A stretch of DNA of 64,000 bases from Alviniconcha marisindica (Eukaryota > Mollusca > Gastropoda > Provannidae), in contig JABMCL010003629.1 in the NCBI GenBank assembly GCA_018857735.1, positions 46,001 to 110,000 of the forward strand, given 5' to 3'. The translations under genes were made by a program, and so were the position numbers. The notes under the pieces are model-generated. The model saw only the letters and a list, made by a program, of their open reading frames with translations. It did not search any database and had not been told where the DNA came from. Below, one piece after another: positions 44,425-55,179 of the stretch (positions are counted from its first letter, which is position 1; each line of letters starts with the position of its first letter).

Positions 44425-44935
44425 GGATCTCTAGCGGCCTTCGACACAACTGACCACTGCATACTTCTCAACAGATTCCACCACCTGTGTGCTGCACTCT
44501 CCTCGCACTCTCCTCGCTTCGCTTCTTATCTGACAATTGAAACAGAGTCAATAATCGTTGATGACCACGCATCAAAAGTCTATCAACTCTCCTATGGTGT
44601 CATACGGGGCTCTGTATTGGGCCCAGTTCTCTTCATCATCCACACAAAACCTGTCTTAACCTGATTCAGTGCCATCCCATTGAGTCTCTTGCAGACGACA
44701 CTCAACATCAAGACTCCGACCCTCCTCTCCCCCCCCCCCCCCCCCCCACCCCCACCCCCTCAGAATATTCAGTCTTTAATACCTTCTCTGGAAGCCTGTT
44801 TCCCGGACATCCAGACCTGGATGCTGGAAGATAAACTGAAGCCGAACGATAACAAGAGTCCCTCCCCTCGTGTGCTCATTTTACAAGCCAAGTTGTCAGT
44901 GGCATGCCGGCCGATTAGCCGATTTTGAACTTTAC
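44425..44935 (+). pseudogene. LINE reverse-transcriptase fragment (palm region)
   Basis: The + strand reads SLAAFDTTDHCILLNRFHH, then PRFASYLTIETESIIV, then YGVIRGSVLGPVLFIIHTKP. These are the AFDT-DH---L and GV-QGSVLGP-LF-IYT motifs of L2/CR1-like reverse transcriptases. After a poly-C tract it resumes with IQSLIPSLEACFPDIQTWM and EDKLKPNDNKS. The FADD box is lost and frames shift, so it is inactive. It lies in the intron upstream of the long exon of gene B, antisense to it. Confidence 0.8.
44729..44747 (+). repeat. (C)19 tract
   Basis: 19 C preceded by CCTCCTCT, inside the LINE fragment. Confidence 0.96.
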
Positions 44936-44984
44936 CCCATCAGTTCAGTTCGCCATTTACTTTCGGCTGAATCTACAAAAACGT

Positions 44985-45260
44985 TTATATTAATAGATAG
45001 CAACCGCACCACAGCCATAGAATGCACTCATACTTCCCTTTGGTAGATAGCAACTACACTACTACCGTATTATACAGACTTGTTCCTTTTGGTACATAGC
45101 AACTTTACCACTGCCACAGTATGCGCACTTAGTGTCTTTGATAGTTAGCAACTTTACCTCTGCCACTGTATGCGCACTTACTTCTTTTGGAAACTTCAAC
45201 TGTTCCGCTGCCATAACATGCACGTGCACTTACTTCTCTTTGGTAGGTAGCATCCGTAAT
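44985..45260 (+). repeat. Degenerate ~65-70-bp repeat
   Basis: Four imperfect copies around TTTGGTAGATAGCAACTACA, CTGCCACAGTATGCGCACTT and similar text. Confidence 0.7.
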
Positions 45261-46200
45261 ACTGCCAGAGAGTACACACTGGGGTCTGTCCTGCAACACG
45301 TATTTCACAGCAATGTTTGTTTAACGCCGTCAGCAGAATTAACGTTTCGCCAGGTTCTGAGAAACGAACGCCATTAGCCTATCATGAGACACATCTTTCG
45401 ACAATCCGACAACTCGAAATCAGTTGTTTTCTGCAATCGGTGAACAAATTACGTGACTTGATAGAACGGTTCAGGAAAGACCAAGGGCGTCACGGTTTTT
45501 TAGATGGTGCAACGAATGGTAATTAGCGATAGCTGCAGTCTATTCTAAAGCAACAATTTGTTCAATCACTGACAAAACTGCCGAATGTTTTTGGAAACTT
45601 TTCACCTTACTGACGTAATGATGTTTGGGAAATGTTACGATAACGGCAAATGGTCACTATCGTCTTTTAGTAGGCTAACCAGTTAGCCAATAGCAGACGA
45701 CGGCTCTGGGTGGGCAAGCGCACTAAAGACCTATCAATTGTACTTTCCCTGTGAACACGTGTTGCGTCTCGATCATTGTACGCGGTTGTAGCACTAAGTA
45801 ACCGTGAAGTTTGTTTTCTAAACCAACGACACAAACTACTGTCCTCTGCTTTTGCCGAAGCGATAGCTGGTAGGGCAAATAAAACTGAAATAAAGGCGCC
45901 GCCTCGTTTTTGTCGCTGTTTCCAACACGTCTCCTGGCAGCACATTAATACTTTGCGTCTATTTATAGATTTGTCGGAGGCACGTCACTGAGTAGGCGTA
46001 GCTATCTCCTGGCGACACGTTAATGACAAAGCAAAAGTTATACTCCAATACATAAATCAGTGCGTGCGCGTGCGCACGTTTGTGTGTGTTTTTGTTGTTT
46101 TAAAACAGCACACCTTTTAGTAGGACATAGCAAGACAATAGGACACAGACATAATTCTTTTATTCTCACATGCAAATGTACGAAGAATATTTTTAGTGTT
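45260..46200. other. Gene B intron, nothing recognised
   Basis: No exon with family resemblance, no tandem structure and no clear transposon. TTGTGTGTGTTTTTGTTG at about 46080 is only low complexity. Confidence 0.5.
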
Positions 46201-46206
46201 GGTTCA

Positions 46207-46925
46207 TTCATTATCATCACTATCACACCCTTACAACAATACAAGTCTATTACCCAAAACATCGTCACTATCACACCCTTACAACAATACAAGTCTATTA
46301 CCCAAAACATCGTCACTATCACACCCTTACAACAATACAAGTCTATTACCCAAAACATCGTCACTATCACACCCTTACAACAATACAAGTCTATTACCCA
46401 AAACATCGTCACTATCACACCCTTACAACAAAAACAGTCTATTACCCAAAACATCGTCACTATCACACCCTTTCAACAATACAAGTCTATTACTCAAAAC
46501 ATCGTCACTATCACACCCTTACAACAATACAAGTCTATTACCCAAAACATCGTCACTATCACACCCTTACAACAAAAACAAGTCTATTACCCAAAACATC
46601 ATCACTATCACACCCTTTCAACAATACAAGTCTATTACTCAAAACATCGTCACTATCACATCCTTAGAACAATACAAGTCTATTACCCAAAACATTATCA
46701 CTATCACACACTTACAACAATACAAGTCTATTACCCAAAACATCGTCACTATCACACCCTTACAACAAGTCTAGTACCCAAAACATCATCACTATCACAC
46801 CCTTACAACAAGTCTATTACCCATAACATCATCACTATCACACCCTTACAAGTATATTACCCAAAACATCGTCACTATCACACCCTTACAACAAGTCTAT
46901 TACCCAAAACATCATCACTATCACT
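46207..46925 (+). repeat. 48-bp tandem array (about 15 copies)
   Basis: Unit: CACCCTTACAACAATACAAG, TCTATTACCCAAAACATCGT, CACTATCA. Shortened units appear after 46765. Confidence 0.95.
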
Positions 46926-46958
46926 GTGTGTGTGTGTGTGTCTCTGAGAGAGAAGGAG

Positions 46959-46994
<36 letters not shown>
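46925..46994 (+). repeat. (GT)n then (GA)n microsatellites
   Basis: TGTGTGTGTGTGTGTGTGTC followed by a GAGAGA-rich run to 46994. Confidence 0.96.
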
Positions 46995-46998
<4 letters not shown>

Positions 46999-47227
46999 TG
47001 GTGTTTAGATATTATCATGTGATAATGGCTTGGTGAAGTCCTCATACTTACGTGTACTGTGTTCATATGAATTGTAATTATATGTCATAATGGCATGCAG
47101 AGTTCTTCATATGTATATTGTGTACACACAAATAAATGCGGTTTTATGTCATTCGCGACGTCAGCTTTTGTGTATGATCCAACCCCGAGTGGACCAGGGG
47201 TAAACGTTTCCTTTATAATTCGTAATA

Positions 47228-47305
47228 TGGAGACTCACTTTCGTATGCGCTCTCACACACGCACGCATGCACGCACGCACGTACACATGCACGCATACAC
47301 GCACG

Positions 47306-47370
<65 letters not shown>

Positions 47371-47423
47371 CACACACACACACACACACAACACACACAC
47401 ACACACATAATGCACCACACAAC

Positions 47424-47498
<75 letters not shown>

Positions 47499-47500
47499 CT
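47228..47500 (+). repeat. Long (AC)n complex microsatellite
   Basis: GCACGCACGCAC variants, then AC runs with CATCAC and ATAATGCACCAC interruptions. It ends 10 bases before the donor side of the gene B exon at 47510. Confidence 0.97.
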
Positions 47501-47509
47501 GTCATATAC

Positions 47510-47654
47510 CTGGCATGTAAAACAGCTTGCAGTCGCAGAGCTGCACCAGCAATCTGGCGGCGCACTCTGACTCACAGTTGGCTGTTCCATAGTGGGAATA
47601 ATGGCTGAGGGTCGGGGAGTCGCATTCTCCGTGAGGGGGTGGCAGGTTGTGTAC
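47510..47654 (-). CDS. Gene B cysteine-rich extracellular exon (DEG/ENaC)
   Basis: The acceptor on the - strand is CCCAATCTGTCCAG ending at 47655, and the donor GTATAT begins at 47509. The 145 nt enter in phase 0 and leave one base, like the gene A exon at 5149-5302. It encodes VHNLPPPHGECDSPTLSHYS, then HYGTANCESECAARLLVQLC, then DCKLFYMP. The spacing of P-GEC, NC-SEC and CDC fits the DEG/ENaC cysteine-rich/thumb segment, although it is diverged. It lies between an AC repeat on its 3' side and a 48-bp array on its 5' side, and the frame is masked on that strand by poly-(VC) frames from the microsatellite. Confidence 0.88.
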
Positions 47655-47659
47655 CTGGA

Positions 47660-49590
47660 CAGATTGGGGCAATTCAAGCTAGGGGTGGTAGGTTGTTACT
47701 GTGGAGAAGGTGGTGTACATATAGATCTATAGCAATAGCTCGGTTACTGTGGAGAAGAGGGTGTACAGATAGACTATAGCAATAGCTCGGCTACTGTGGA
47801 AAAGAGGGTATTCAGATAGACCGATAGCAATAGCTCGGTTACTGTGGAGATGAGGGTATTCAGATAGACCGATAGCAATAGCTCGGTTACTGTGGAGATG
47901 AGGGTATTCAGATAGACCGATAGCAATAGCTCGGTTACTGTGGAGATGAGGGTATTCAGATAGACCGATAGCAATATCTCGGTTACTGTGGAGAAGATGG
48001 TGTACAGATAGACTATAGCAATAGCCCGGCTACTGTGGAGAAGAGGGTGTACAGATAGACCTATAGCAATAGCTTGGTTACTGTGGAGAAGAGAGTATTC
48101 AGATAGACCGATAGCAATAGCTCGGTTACTGTGGAGAAGAGGGTATTCGGATAGACCGATAGCAATAGCCCGGTTACTATGGAGAAGATGGTGTACAGAT
48201 AGACCGATAGCAATAGCCCGGTTACTGTGGAGAAGAGGGTGTACAGACAGACCAATAGCAATAGTTCGGTTACTGTGGAGAAGAGGGTGTACAGATAGAC
48301 TATAGCAATAGCTCGGTTACAGTGGAGAAGAGGGTGTACAGATAGACCAATAGCAATAGTTCGGTTACTGTGGAGAAGAGGGTGTACAGATAGACTATAG
48401 CAGTAGCTCGGTTACTGTGGAGATGAGGGTATTCAAATAGACCGATAGCAATATCTCGGTTACTCTGGAGAAAAGGGTGTACAGATAGACCTATAGCAAT
48501 AGCTCGGTTACTGTGGAGAAGATGGTGTACAGATAGACCGATAGCAATAGCTCGGTTACTGTGGAGAAGATGGTGTACAGATAGACTATAGCAACAGCCC
48601 GGCTACTGTGGAGAAGAGGGTGAACAGATAGACCTATAACAATAGCTCGGTTACTGTGGAGAAGAGAGTATTCAGATAGACCGATAGCAATAGCTCGGTT
48701 ACTGTGGAGATGAGGGTATTCAGATAGACCGATAGCAATAGCCCGGTTACTATGGAGAAGATGGTGTACAGATAGACCTATATCAATAGCTCGGTTACTG
48801 TGGAGAAGAGAGTATTCAGATAGACCGATAGCAATAGCCCGGTTACTATGGAGAAGATGGTGTACAGATAGACCTATATCAATAGCTCGGTTACTGTGGA
48901 GAAGAGGGTGTACAGATAGGCCGATAGCTATAGCCCGGTTACTGTGGAGAAGGTGGTGTACAGATAGACTGGTAGCAATAGCTCGGTTACTGTGGAGAAG
49001 GATGTGTACAGATAGACCGGTAGCAATAGCCCGGTTACTGTGGAGAAGGTGGTGTACAGATAGACCGGTAGCAATAGCCCGGTTACTGTGGAGAAGAGGG
49101 TGTACAGATAGACCGATAGCAATAGCCCGGTTACTGTGGAGAAGGTGGTGTACAGATAGACCGGTAGCAATAGCCCGGTTACTGTGGAGAAGGTGGTGTG
49201 CAGATAGACCGGTAGCAATAGCCCGGTTACTGTGGAGAAGAGGGTGTGCAGATAGACCGGTAGCAATAGCCCGGTTACTGTGGAGAAGGTGGTGTGCAGA
49301 TAGACCGGTAGCAATAGCCCGGTTATTGTGGAGAAGGTGGTGTGCAGATAGACCGGTAGCAATAGCCCGGTTACTGTGGAGAAGAGGGTGTGCAGATAGA
49401 CCGGTAGCAATAGCCCGGTTACTGTGGAGAAGGTGGTGTGCAGATAGACCGGTAGCAATAGCCCGGTTACTGTGGAGAAGGTGGTGTGCAGATAGACCGG
49501 TAGCAATAGCCCGGTTACTGTGGAGAAGGTGGTGTGCAGATAGACCGGTAGCAATAGCCCGGTTACTGTGGAGAGGAGGATACACTGACA
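47660..49590 (+). repeat. 48-bp tandem array (about 40 copies)
   Basis: Unit: AGATAGACCGATAGCAATAG, CTCGGTTACTGTGGAGAAGA, GGGTGTAC. The unit nearest the exon (GTGTACCTGGACAGATTGG...) overlaps the splice acceptor of the exon at 47510-47654. Confidence 0.95.
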
Positions 49591-50320
49591 GACCGATCTC
49601 ACGGAGCTAATCATATTCTCATATGGTCTGCTTCACGCTTGCATATTCTCATATGGTCTGCTTTATGCCTGCATGATTGTATACACCTATGTCGCCGACT
49701 GTGCCTGGAATGGAGGGTATATATGCCTCTGGGGGCATCTCAGTTTGTGAGCCTAACAGTTTGCTCGCACGCCATGTGAGAGCCACCGTAGGACTAGGGT
49801 CTTAGTTGAAGCGGTTCGTCTGACGTCTTTGGAGATTAAGAACTAAATTCTTCAGAAAAGTGATGGCGCAACACCTAAAACATTGGACTGCCTTGCTTGT
49901 TGATGGTTAGAACGATCCTGAGTAGGGAAGCTTCAGTACCGTGGTTGGACATGAGGACTGACTGGAGAAGGTTGCGAAGTGAGTTGTGGTTTAAGTGGTC
50001 GTTTAGCTGAGACAGAAAGATCCTTTCAAAGTTAGTTGGCTGATACTTTGACCGAAAGAGACTCTGAACAAGAAAGACAAGCTGGACTGAGCGCGGCAGG
50101 ACTTTAAGTCATTAGGTACAAGAGACTGCTTAAAAGGGGTTTAAACAAGAGGAGATTTGTAGAACGACGGCAAAAGAAGGTGAACAAAAGAACTGTTGAA
50201 TACACTAGAGATGCAAGTATACTAGAGCTGCATGGTAGAAGATAGGCATTGTTGTGACAGAGAGGCAGCAAGCACGTCAAGCTCATGTTGTATTGGAAAG
50301 GAGTTCATGCAGTCACTCGA
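49590..50320. other. Gene B intron, nothing recognised
   Basis: Apart from a short duplication of CATATTCTCATATGGTCTGC near 49613 and 49642, no structure was seen. Confidence 0.5.
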
Positions 50321-51465
50321 TCAACTCACGAGCACAGTCCATTCACATATCTCACAAGCACAGTGCCTTGACGCTGCTCGTAAATGTCATGCATTGTTCC
50401 ACTCAGCTCACATACGTCGTGCATGGCTTCACTAAGATCACAAGCGTATGGTTGCATTGTTTCACTAACTTCGCAAGCGTATGCATTGTTTTACACAGCT
50501 CACAAGCGTCTTGCATTGTTTCACACATCTCATAAGCATAATACATTGTTTCACACATTTCATAAGCATAATACGTTGTTTCACATATCTCATAAGCATA
50601 ATACGTTGTTTCACACATCTCATAAGCATAATACATTGTTTCACACATCTCACAAGCATGATACATTGTTTTACACAGCTCACAAGCATGATACATTGTT
50701 TCACACATCTCATAAGCATAATACATTGTTTCACACATCTCATAAGCATAATACATTGTTTCACACAGCTCACAAGCGCAATACATTGTTTCACACATCT
50801 CACAAGCATGATACATTGTTTCACACAGCTCACAAGCGCAATACATTGTTTCACACATCTCACAAGCGTAATGGACTGTTCCACACAGCTCACGAGCATA
50901 ATTAATTTTTCACACAGCTCACGAGCATAAGGCATAGTTTCACACAGCTCACGAGCATAAGGCATAGTTTCACACAGCTCACGAGCATAATGCATAGTTT
51001 CACACAGCTCACGAGCATAATGCATAGTTTCACACAGCTCACGAGCATAAGGCATAGTTTCTCACGAGCATAATGCAGTTTCATACCGCTCACGCGCATA
51101 ATGCATTTTTCACACAGCTCACGCGCATAATGCATTTTTCACACAGCTCACGAGCACAATGCATTTTTCACACAGCTCACGCGCATAATGCATTTTTCAC
51201 ACAGCTCACGAGCATAATGCATTTTTCACACAGCTCACGAGCATAATGCATTTTTCACACAGCTCACGAGCACAATGCATTTTTCACACAGCTCACGAGC
51301 ACAATGCATTTTTCACACAACTCACGAGCACAGTGCATGGTTTCACACCGCACACGAGCACAGTGCATGGTTTCACACCGCACACGAGCGTCATGCATTG
51401 TTTCACTCAGCTGACAAACGTCATGCATTGTTTCACTCAGCTGACAAACGTCATGCAGTGTTGTA
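50320..51465 (+). repeat. 30-bp tandem array next to a splice donor
   Basis: Unit: AATACATTGTTTCACACATC plus TCACAAGCAT, with CACGAGCATAATGCAT variants to the right. The last units (TCATGCATTGTTTCACTCAG, CTGACAAACG) align with the donor junction of the exon starting at 51471 (TCATGCAGTGTTGTACTCAC, AGAAACAAGC). Confidence 0.95.
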
Positions 51466-51470
51466 CTCAC

Positions 51471-51652
51471 AGAAACAAGCTTGATGGCCATGAAGGAGTG
51501 GACCCCTGCTGACAAAGCTTGACCCAGCGCGTGGACTTTGGGGAACTCATTTCTGTCATGCAGCAATATCTTCACCCCGGCTGCGTCATGAGGTCCAGGC
51601 ATGTATTCATACTGCTCCACGTTCAGCATCAGAGACAGTCCCTCTTCGGCAC
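51471..51652 (-). CDS. Gene B exon encoding the NVEQYEYMPG extracellular segment
   Basis: The acceptor on the - strand is ACTCCACAG ending at 51653, and the donor GTGAGT begins at 51470. The 182 nt enter with two bases completing a Gly codon and end on a codon boundary, identical in size and phase to gene A exon 40-221. It encodes GAEEGLSLMLNVEQYEYMPG, then PHDAAGVKILLHDRNEFPKV, ending IKLVS. G---GL-L-LN-EQYEYM is a signature of the DEG/ENaC extracellular domain. Both splice sites are embedded in tandem arrays whose units copy the junction. Confidence 0.94.
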
Positions 51653-52100
51653 CTGTGGAGTGAGGTGATCGTCCCATAAAACTAACACCTGTGGAGTGAG
51701 GTAATCGTCCCATAAAACTAACACCTGTGGAGTGAGGTGATCGTCCCATAAAACTAACACCTGTGGAGTGAGGTAATCGTCCCATAAAACTAACACCTGT
51801 GGAGTGAAGTAATCGTCCCATAAACTAACACCTGTGGAGTGAAGTAATCGTCCCATACAACTACCACCCGTGGAGTGAGGTAATGGTCCCATAAAACTAC
51901 CACCCGTGGAGTGAGGTCCCATAAAACTACCACCTGTGGAGTGAGGTAATCGTCCCATAAAATTAACACCTGTGGAGTGAAGTAATCGTCCCATAAAACT
52001 ACCACCCGTGGAGTGAGGTAATCGTTCCATAAAACTACCACCTGTGGAGTGAGGTAATCTTCCCATAAAACTACCACTTGTGGAGTGATGTAATCGTCTC
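51653..52100 (-). repeat. 36-bp array containing repeated splice acceptors
   Basis: On the - strand each unit ends CTCACTCCACAG followed by GTGTTAGTTTTATGGGAC, the same CACTCCACAG-GTG as the real acceptor at 51653. About 12 copies. Confidence 0.95.
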
Positions 52101-52935
52101 ATGAAACTGCCACTTGTGGGGTTCAGAAACCGGGCCATAAAACTGCCACCAGTGGGGTGCAGAAACCGGACGATAAAACTGCCACCTGTGGGGTGCAGAA
52201 ACCGGGCGATAAAACTGCCACCTGTGGGGTGCAGAAACCGGACGATAAAACTGCCACCTGTGGTGTGCAGAAACCGGGCGATAAAACTGCCACCTGTGGG
52301 GTGCAGAAACCGGGCCATAAAACTGCTACCTGTGGTGTGCAGAAACCGGACGATAAAACTGCCACCTGTGGGGTGCAGAAACCGGGCCATAAAACTGCTA
52401 CCTGTGCGTTGCCGAAACCGGGCCATGCCACCTGTGGGGTGCCCAAACCGGGCCATGCCACCTGTGGGGTGCAGAAACCGGGCCATGCCACCTGTGGGGT
52501 GCAGAAACCGGGCCATGCCACCTGTGGGGTGCCCAAACCGGGACATGCCATCTGCGGGGTGCAGAAACCGGGCCATGCCACCTGTGGGGTGCAGAAACCG
52601 GGCGGTAGAACTGCCACCTGTGGGGTGCCGAAACCGGGCCATGCCACCTGTGGGGTGCCCAAACCGGGCCATGCCACCTGCGGGGTGCAGAAACCGGGCC
52701 ATGCCACCTGTGGGGTGCAGAAACCGGGCGGTACAACTGCCACCTATGGGGTGCCGAAACCGGGCCATGCCACCTGCGGGGTGCAGAAACCGGGCCATGC
52801 CACCTGTGGGGTGCAGAAACCGGGCCATGCCACCTGTGGGGTGCAGAAACCGGGCCATGCTACCTGTGGGGTGCCGAAACCGGGCCATGCCACCTGTGGG
52901 CTGAAAAGGCCGGGCCATATAACTGCCATCTGTGG
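52100..52935 (-). repeat. 36/30-bp array, diverged from the acceptor array
   Basis: + strand unit CACCTGTGGGGTGCAGAAAC plus CGGGCGATAAAACTGC, later shortened to 30 bp (CGGGCCATGC). It keeps CACCTGTGG-GTG from the acceptor array. Confidence 0.95.
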
Positions 52936-53039
52936 AGTGAAGTAATCGTCTCATAAAGAAATTATTTATAGAACCCAATTATGTACAGCATCAACCATCG
53001 GTATCACCTGCTGTTGTTGTTGCTGTTGATGATGATCGC

Positions 53040-53240
53040 TAATACAGCGCTATTTTCCGTTCTCAAACAGACTGACTGCACTCTTGTCGCATGTAATTCT
53101 AAATGAGTGACTAACCTTTTAAAGCGCATTTTGAATAGCCATCCAAGTGGTGTGCTTGGAGCGCTATTTGGTTGTTACATGACTGGTGCCACGCGAAACT
53201 GCTGCTGTTTCAGCTCCTGTGTACACCATACAACCATGCA
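53040..53240 (-). mobile_element. SINE-like repeat, copy 2
   Basis: Inverse complement of the element at 37770-37960. On the - strand it reads AGCAGTTTCGCGTGGCACCA, CATGTAACAACCAAATAGCG, TATTCAAAATGCG, TAGTCACTCA. Confidence 0.65.
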
Positions 53241-53269
53241 CCATGTCACGTCACTTCGTGCAGAGCCAT

Positions 53270-53435
53270 ATACGTAGGGTGCATGCGTGTTTAGCTGTTC
53301 ACCTGTGGGCTGAAGTAATTATTTTGTGGTACCCAGTTTTGCAAGGCATAAACCTTCAGTATCACCTGCAGGATGAATTATTTCGGAGTATCCATATCTA
53401 TACAGCATCAACCTTCAGTACTAGCTGTGGTAAGA
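53270..53435 (+). repeat. Diverged duplication of the array edge at 52918-53020
   Basis: CACCTGTGGGCTGAAGTAAT, AAACCTTCAGTATCACCTGC and ACAGCATCAACCTTCAGTA repeat text at 52925-53010 (CATCTGTGGAGTGAAGTAAT, ACAGCATCAACCATCGGTAT). Confidence 0.7.
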
Positions 53436-53595
53436 TGTATTTATTGCCACTGGACTATAATAATACTGATGTACATTTATCATGCGCTCATCAACGCCCT
53501 GAGCGCTCACATGATACATATTAACCTACATATGATATTCTATACACATGTAGAGCATAGTCCTACCAAAACAATTTTCATAAAGTAACGCACTA

Positions 53596-53599
<4 letters not shown>

Positions 53600-53676
<77 letters not shown>
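53600..53676 (+). repeat. (AC)n microsatellite
   Basis: About 38 uninterrupted AC units directly before the LINE 3' end. Confidence 0.97.
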
Positions 53677-53678
<2 letters not shown>

Positions 53679-53702
53679 ACTGTAGCAGAAACTGGGTACT
53701 GA

Positions 53703-54680
53703 TATTAGTTAGGATGGAAATACTGTGAGAAGAGGAAGGTTTTCAGTTTGGCTTTAAAAGATGACAGGGTTGAGCAGTGTCTAAGGTCTTGTGGGAGTGA
53801 ATTCCAAATGTGGGGTCCAAAGCAAGAGAAGGTGCGGAAGCCGTGAGTCTTGCGTTTGTATTGTTGGATTTCCAGCATGCGGGTGTCAGAAGAAGAGCGT
53901 AGTGTACGAGATGGCGTGTAGACATGCAGCAGTTCAGAAAGGTAAGCAGGACCAGAACCATTTATAGCACCGAAACACATACAAGCGACTTTATACTTAA
54001 TACGTTCTGAAATGGGAAGCCAGTGCAGTTTTTTTCCAGGAGAGGTGTTGAGTGGTGATGACGGGGTGCCAAGAGAACAAGTCTTGCAGCAAAGTTCTGA
54101 ATTTTCTGGAGAGGTTGGATGACAGAATTAGGTGTACCCATGAGGAGACAGTTGCAGTAGTCAAGCCGTGAGAGGATATAGGAAGTAACAAGAGTCTTGG
54201 TTGCGTCTTCAGTGAGAAACTTGCGGATTGATCTAATGCGTTTAAGCTCGAAATAAGCATTTTCGATTTTTTATGACGTGCTTCTTCATGGACAGTTTTG
54301 AGTCAATAATGAATCCAAGGTTCCTGGCAGAATCAGAGAAGGGGATGTTGTGAGAGCCAAGAGTAATCAAATCAGGGAGGGGAACGGTAGAAGGTTTCAA
54401 GGAAGACGAAAAGGGAAAGAGATGAGCTTCTGTTTTGTCGTCGTTCAGTTTCAGCTGATTTTCCGTCATCCATGTTTTTATGTCGTCTGTGCATGTATTG
54501 AGTTCTTTGGTGAGGTTAGTCACTTCACTGAGAGGAGCTGTTTTCTGGAGCTGTGTGTCATATGCGAAAAGCTGATGGTTTAGAGTGGTTAGCTATGATA
54601 TCGGAGAGAGGCGTGGTGTACAGGACGAAGAGAATGGGCCCTAGTACTGAGCCCTGAGGCACACTGTACATGAGCTACAC
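53703..54680 (-). pseudogene. LINE reverse-transcriptase C-terminal half, frameshifted
   Basis: On the - strand, from about 54665: [20 protein letters not shown], then NLTKELNTCTDDIKTWMTEN, QLKLNDDKTEAHLFPFSS, SARNLGFIIDSKLSMKKHV. After frame changes near 54250 and 54000 it continues with KIQNFAARLVLL and LHWLPISERIKYK as mixed-frame text, then PAYLSELLHVYTPSRTLRSS and PHIWNSLPQDLRHCSTLSSF, ending with a stop after KTFLFSQYFHPN. This is the usual order for L2/CR1-type non-LTR retrotransposons. The FADD box is damaged near 54570, so the copy is dead. It is sense relative to gene B and lies in its first visible intron. Confidence 0.9.
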
Positions 54681-54837
54681 AGACTAATTGTGTAGTCTTT
54701 TTGATCAGCTGTGAATGAGTTAACTGTAAATATTCCTGGGTGTTTTTGTTTTTGTTTTCCATTGTGGGGCTTTTTAATCATTAACATGCATCCATCCATT
54801 ACAATATTTCAGTCTCTCATTCCTACTTAGCCCCGAT

Positions 54838-55085
54838 ACACAGGGTGAACCCCAAAAATGCGACCCACAAAAATGCTAATAACTTCCACCTGTTTTCAAC
54901 GAACTACTTCGCATTTAGTGCACATTAACTTCAGTTTGTGCATCATCATTTCACAAAGCTTTCAGTTTGTAGGTCATATAGTCCGACTTTTATGTTCTCT
55001 CCGAAATGTGTTCCAAATGCCCCCCTTGGCATTGCAGGCACACTTGCTGGGCTTGTGTTCCGCCCTGGAATGACCCTCTTATGTT
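54838..55085 (-). pseudogene. Tc1/mariner-like transposon 3' end
   Basis: On the - strand, CLQCQGGHLEHISERT then stop, resembling the C-terminal ending of many Tc1/mariner-type transposases (QACI--GGHFEH). About 165 bases further the text ends GCATTTTTGGGGTTCACCCT, like a terminal inverted repeat. Only this end is recognisable. Confidence 0.5.
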
Positions 55086-55179
55086 TTGCTGGGCGTTAGC
55101 TATCGAGAAAAAGGTCCATCGCACCCGCCGACTTCACTTTCATGTTCCCGCGGTACGGTATTGCGGACGCAGAAATCTG

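Noticed and set aside
50384..50905. Cysteine/histidine-rich repeated frames (HTSHKHNTLF, CETMYYAYEM) suggestive of zinc fingers
   Set aside because: Spacing is fixed by the 30-bp repeat and there is no finger consensus.
52600..52940. Possible tRNA or other structured RNA within regular GC-rich repeats
   Set aside because: No cloverleaf or A/B box could be built; the sequence is a simple tandem unit.
51629..52978. 449-codon - strand frame with GGMARFLHPT repeats leading into the gene B exon
   Set aside because: Reads through the acceptor array. The conserved channel sequence begins only after the CACTCCACAG acceptor in another frame, and exon phase agrees with splicing.
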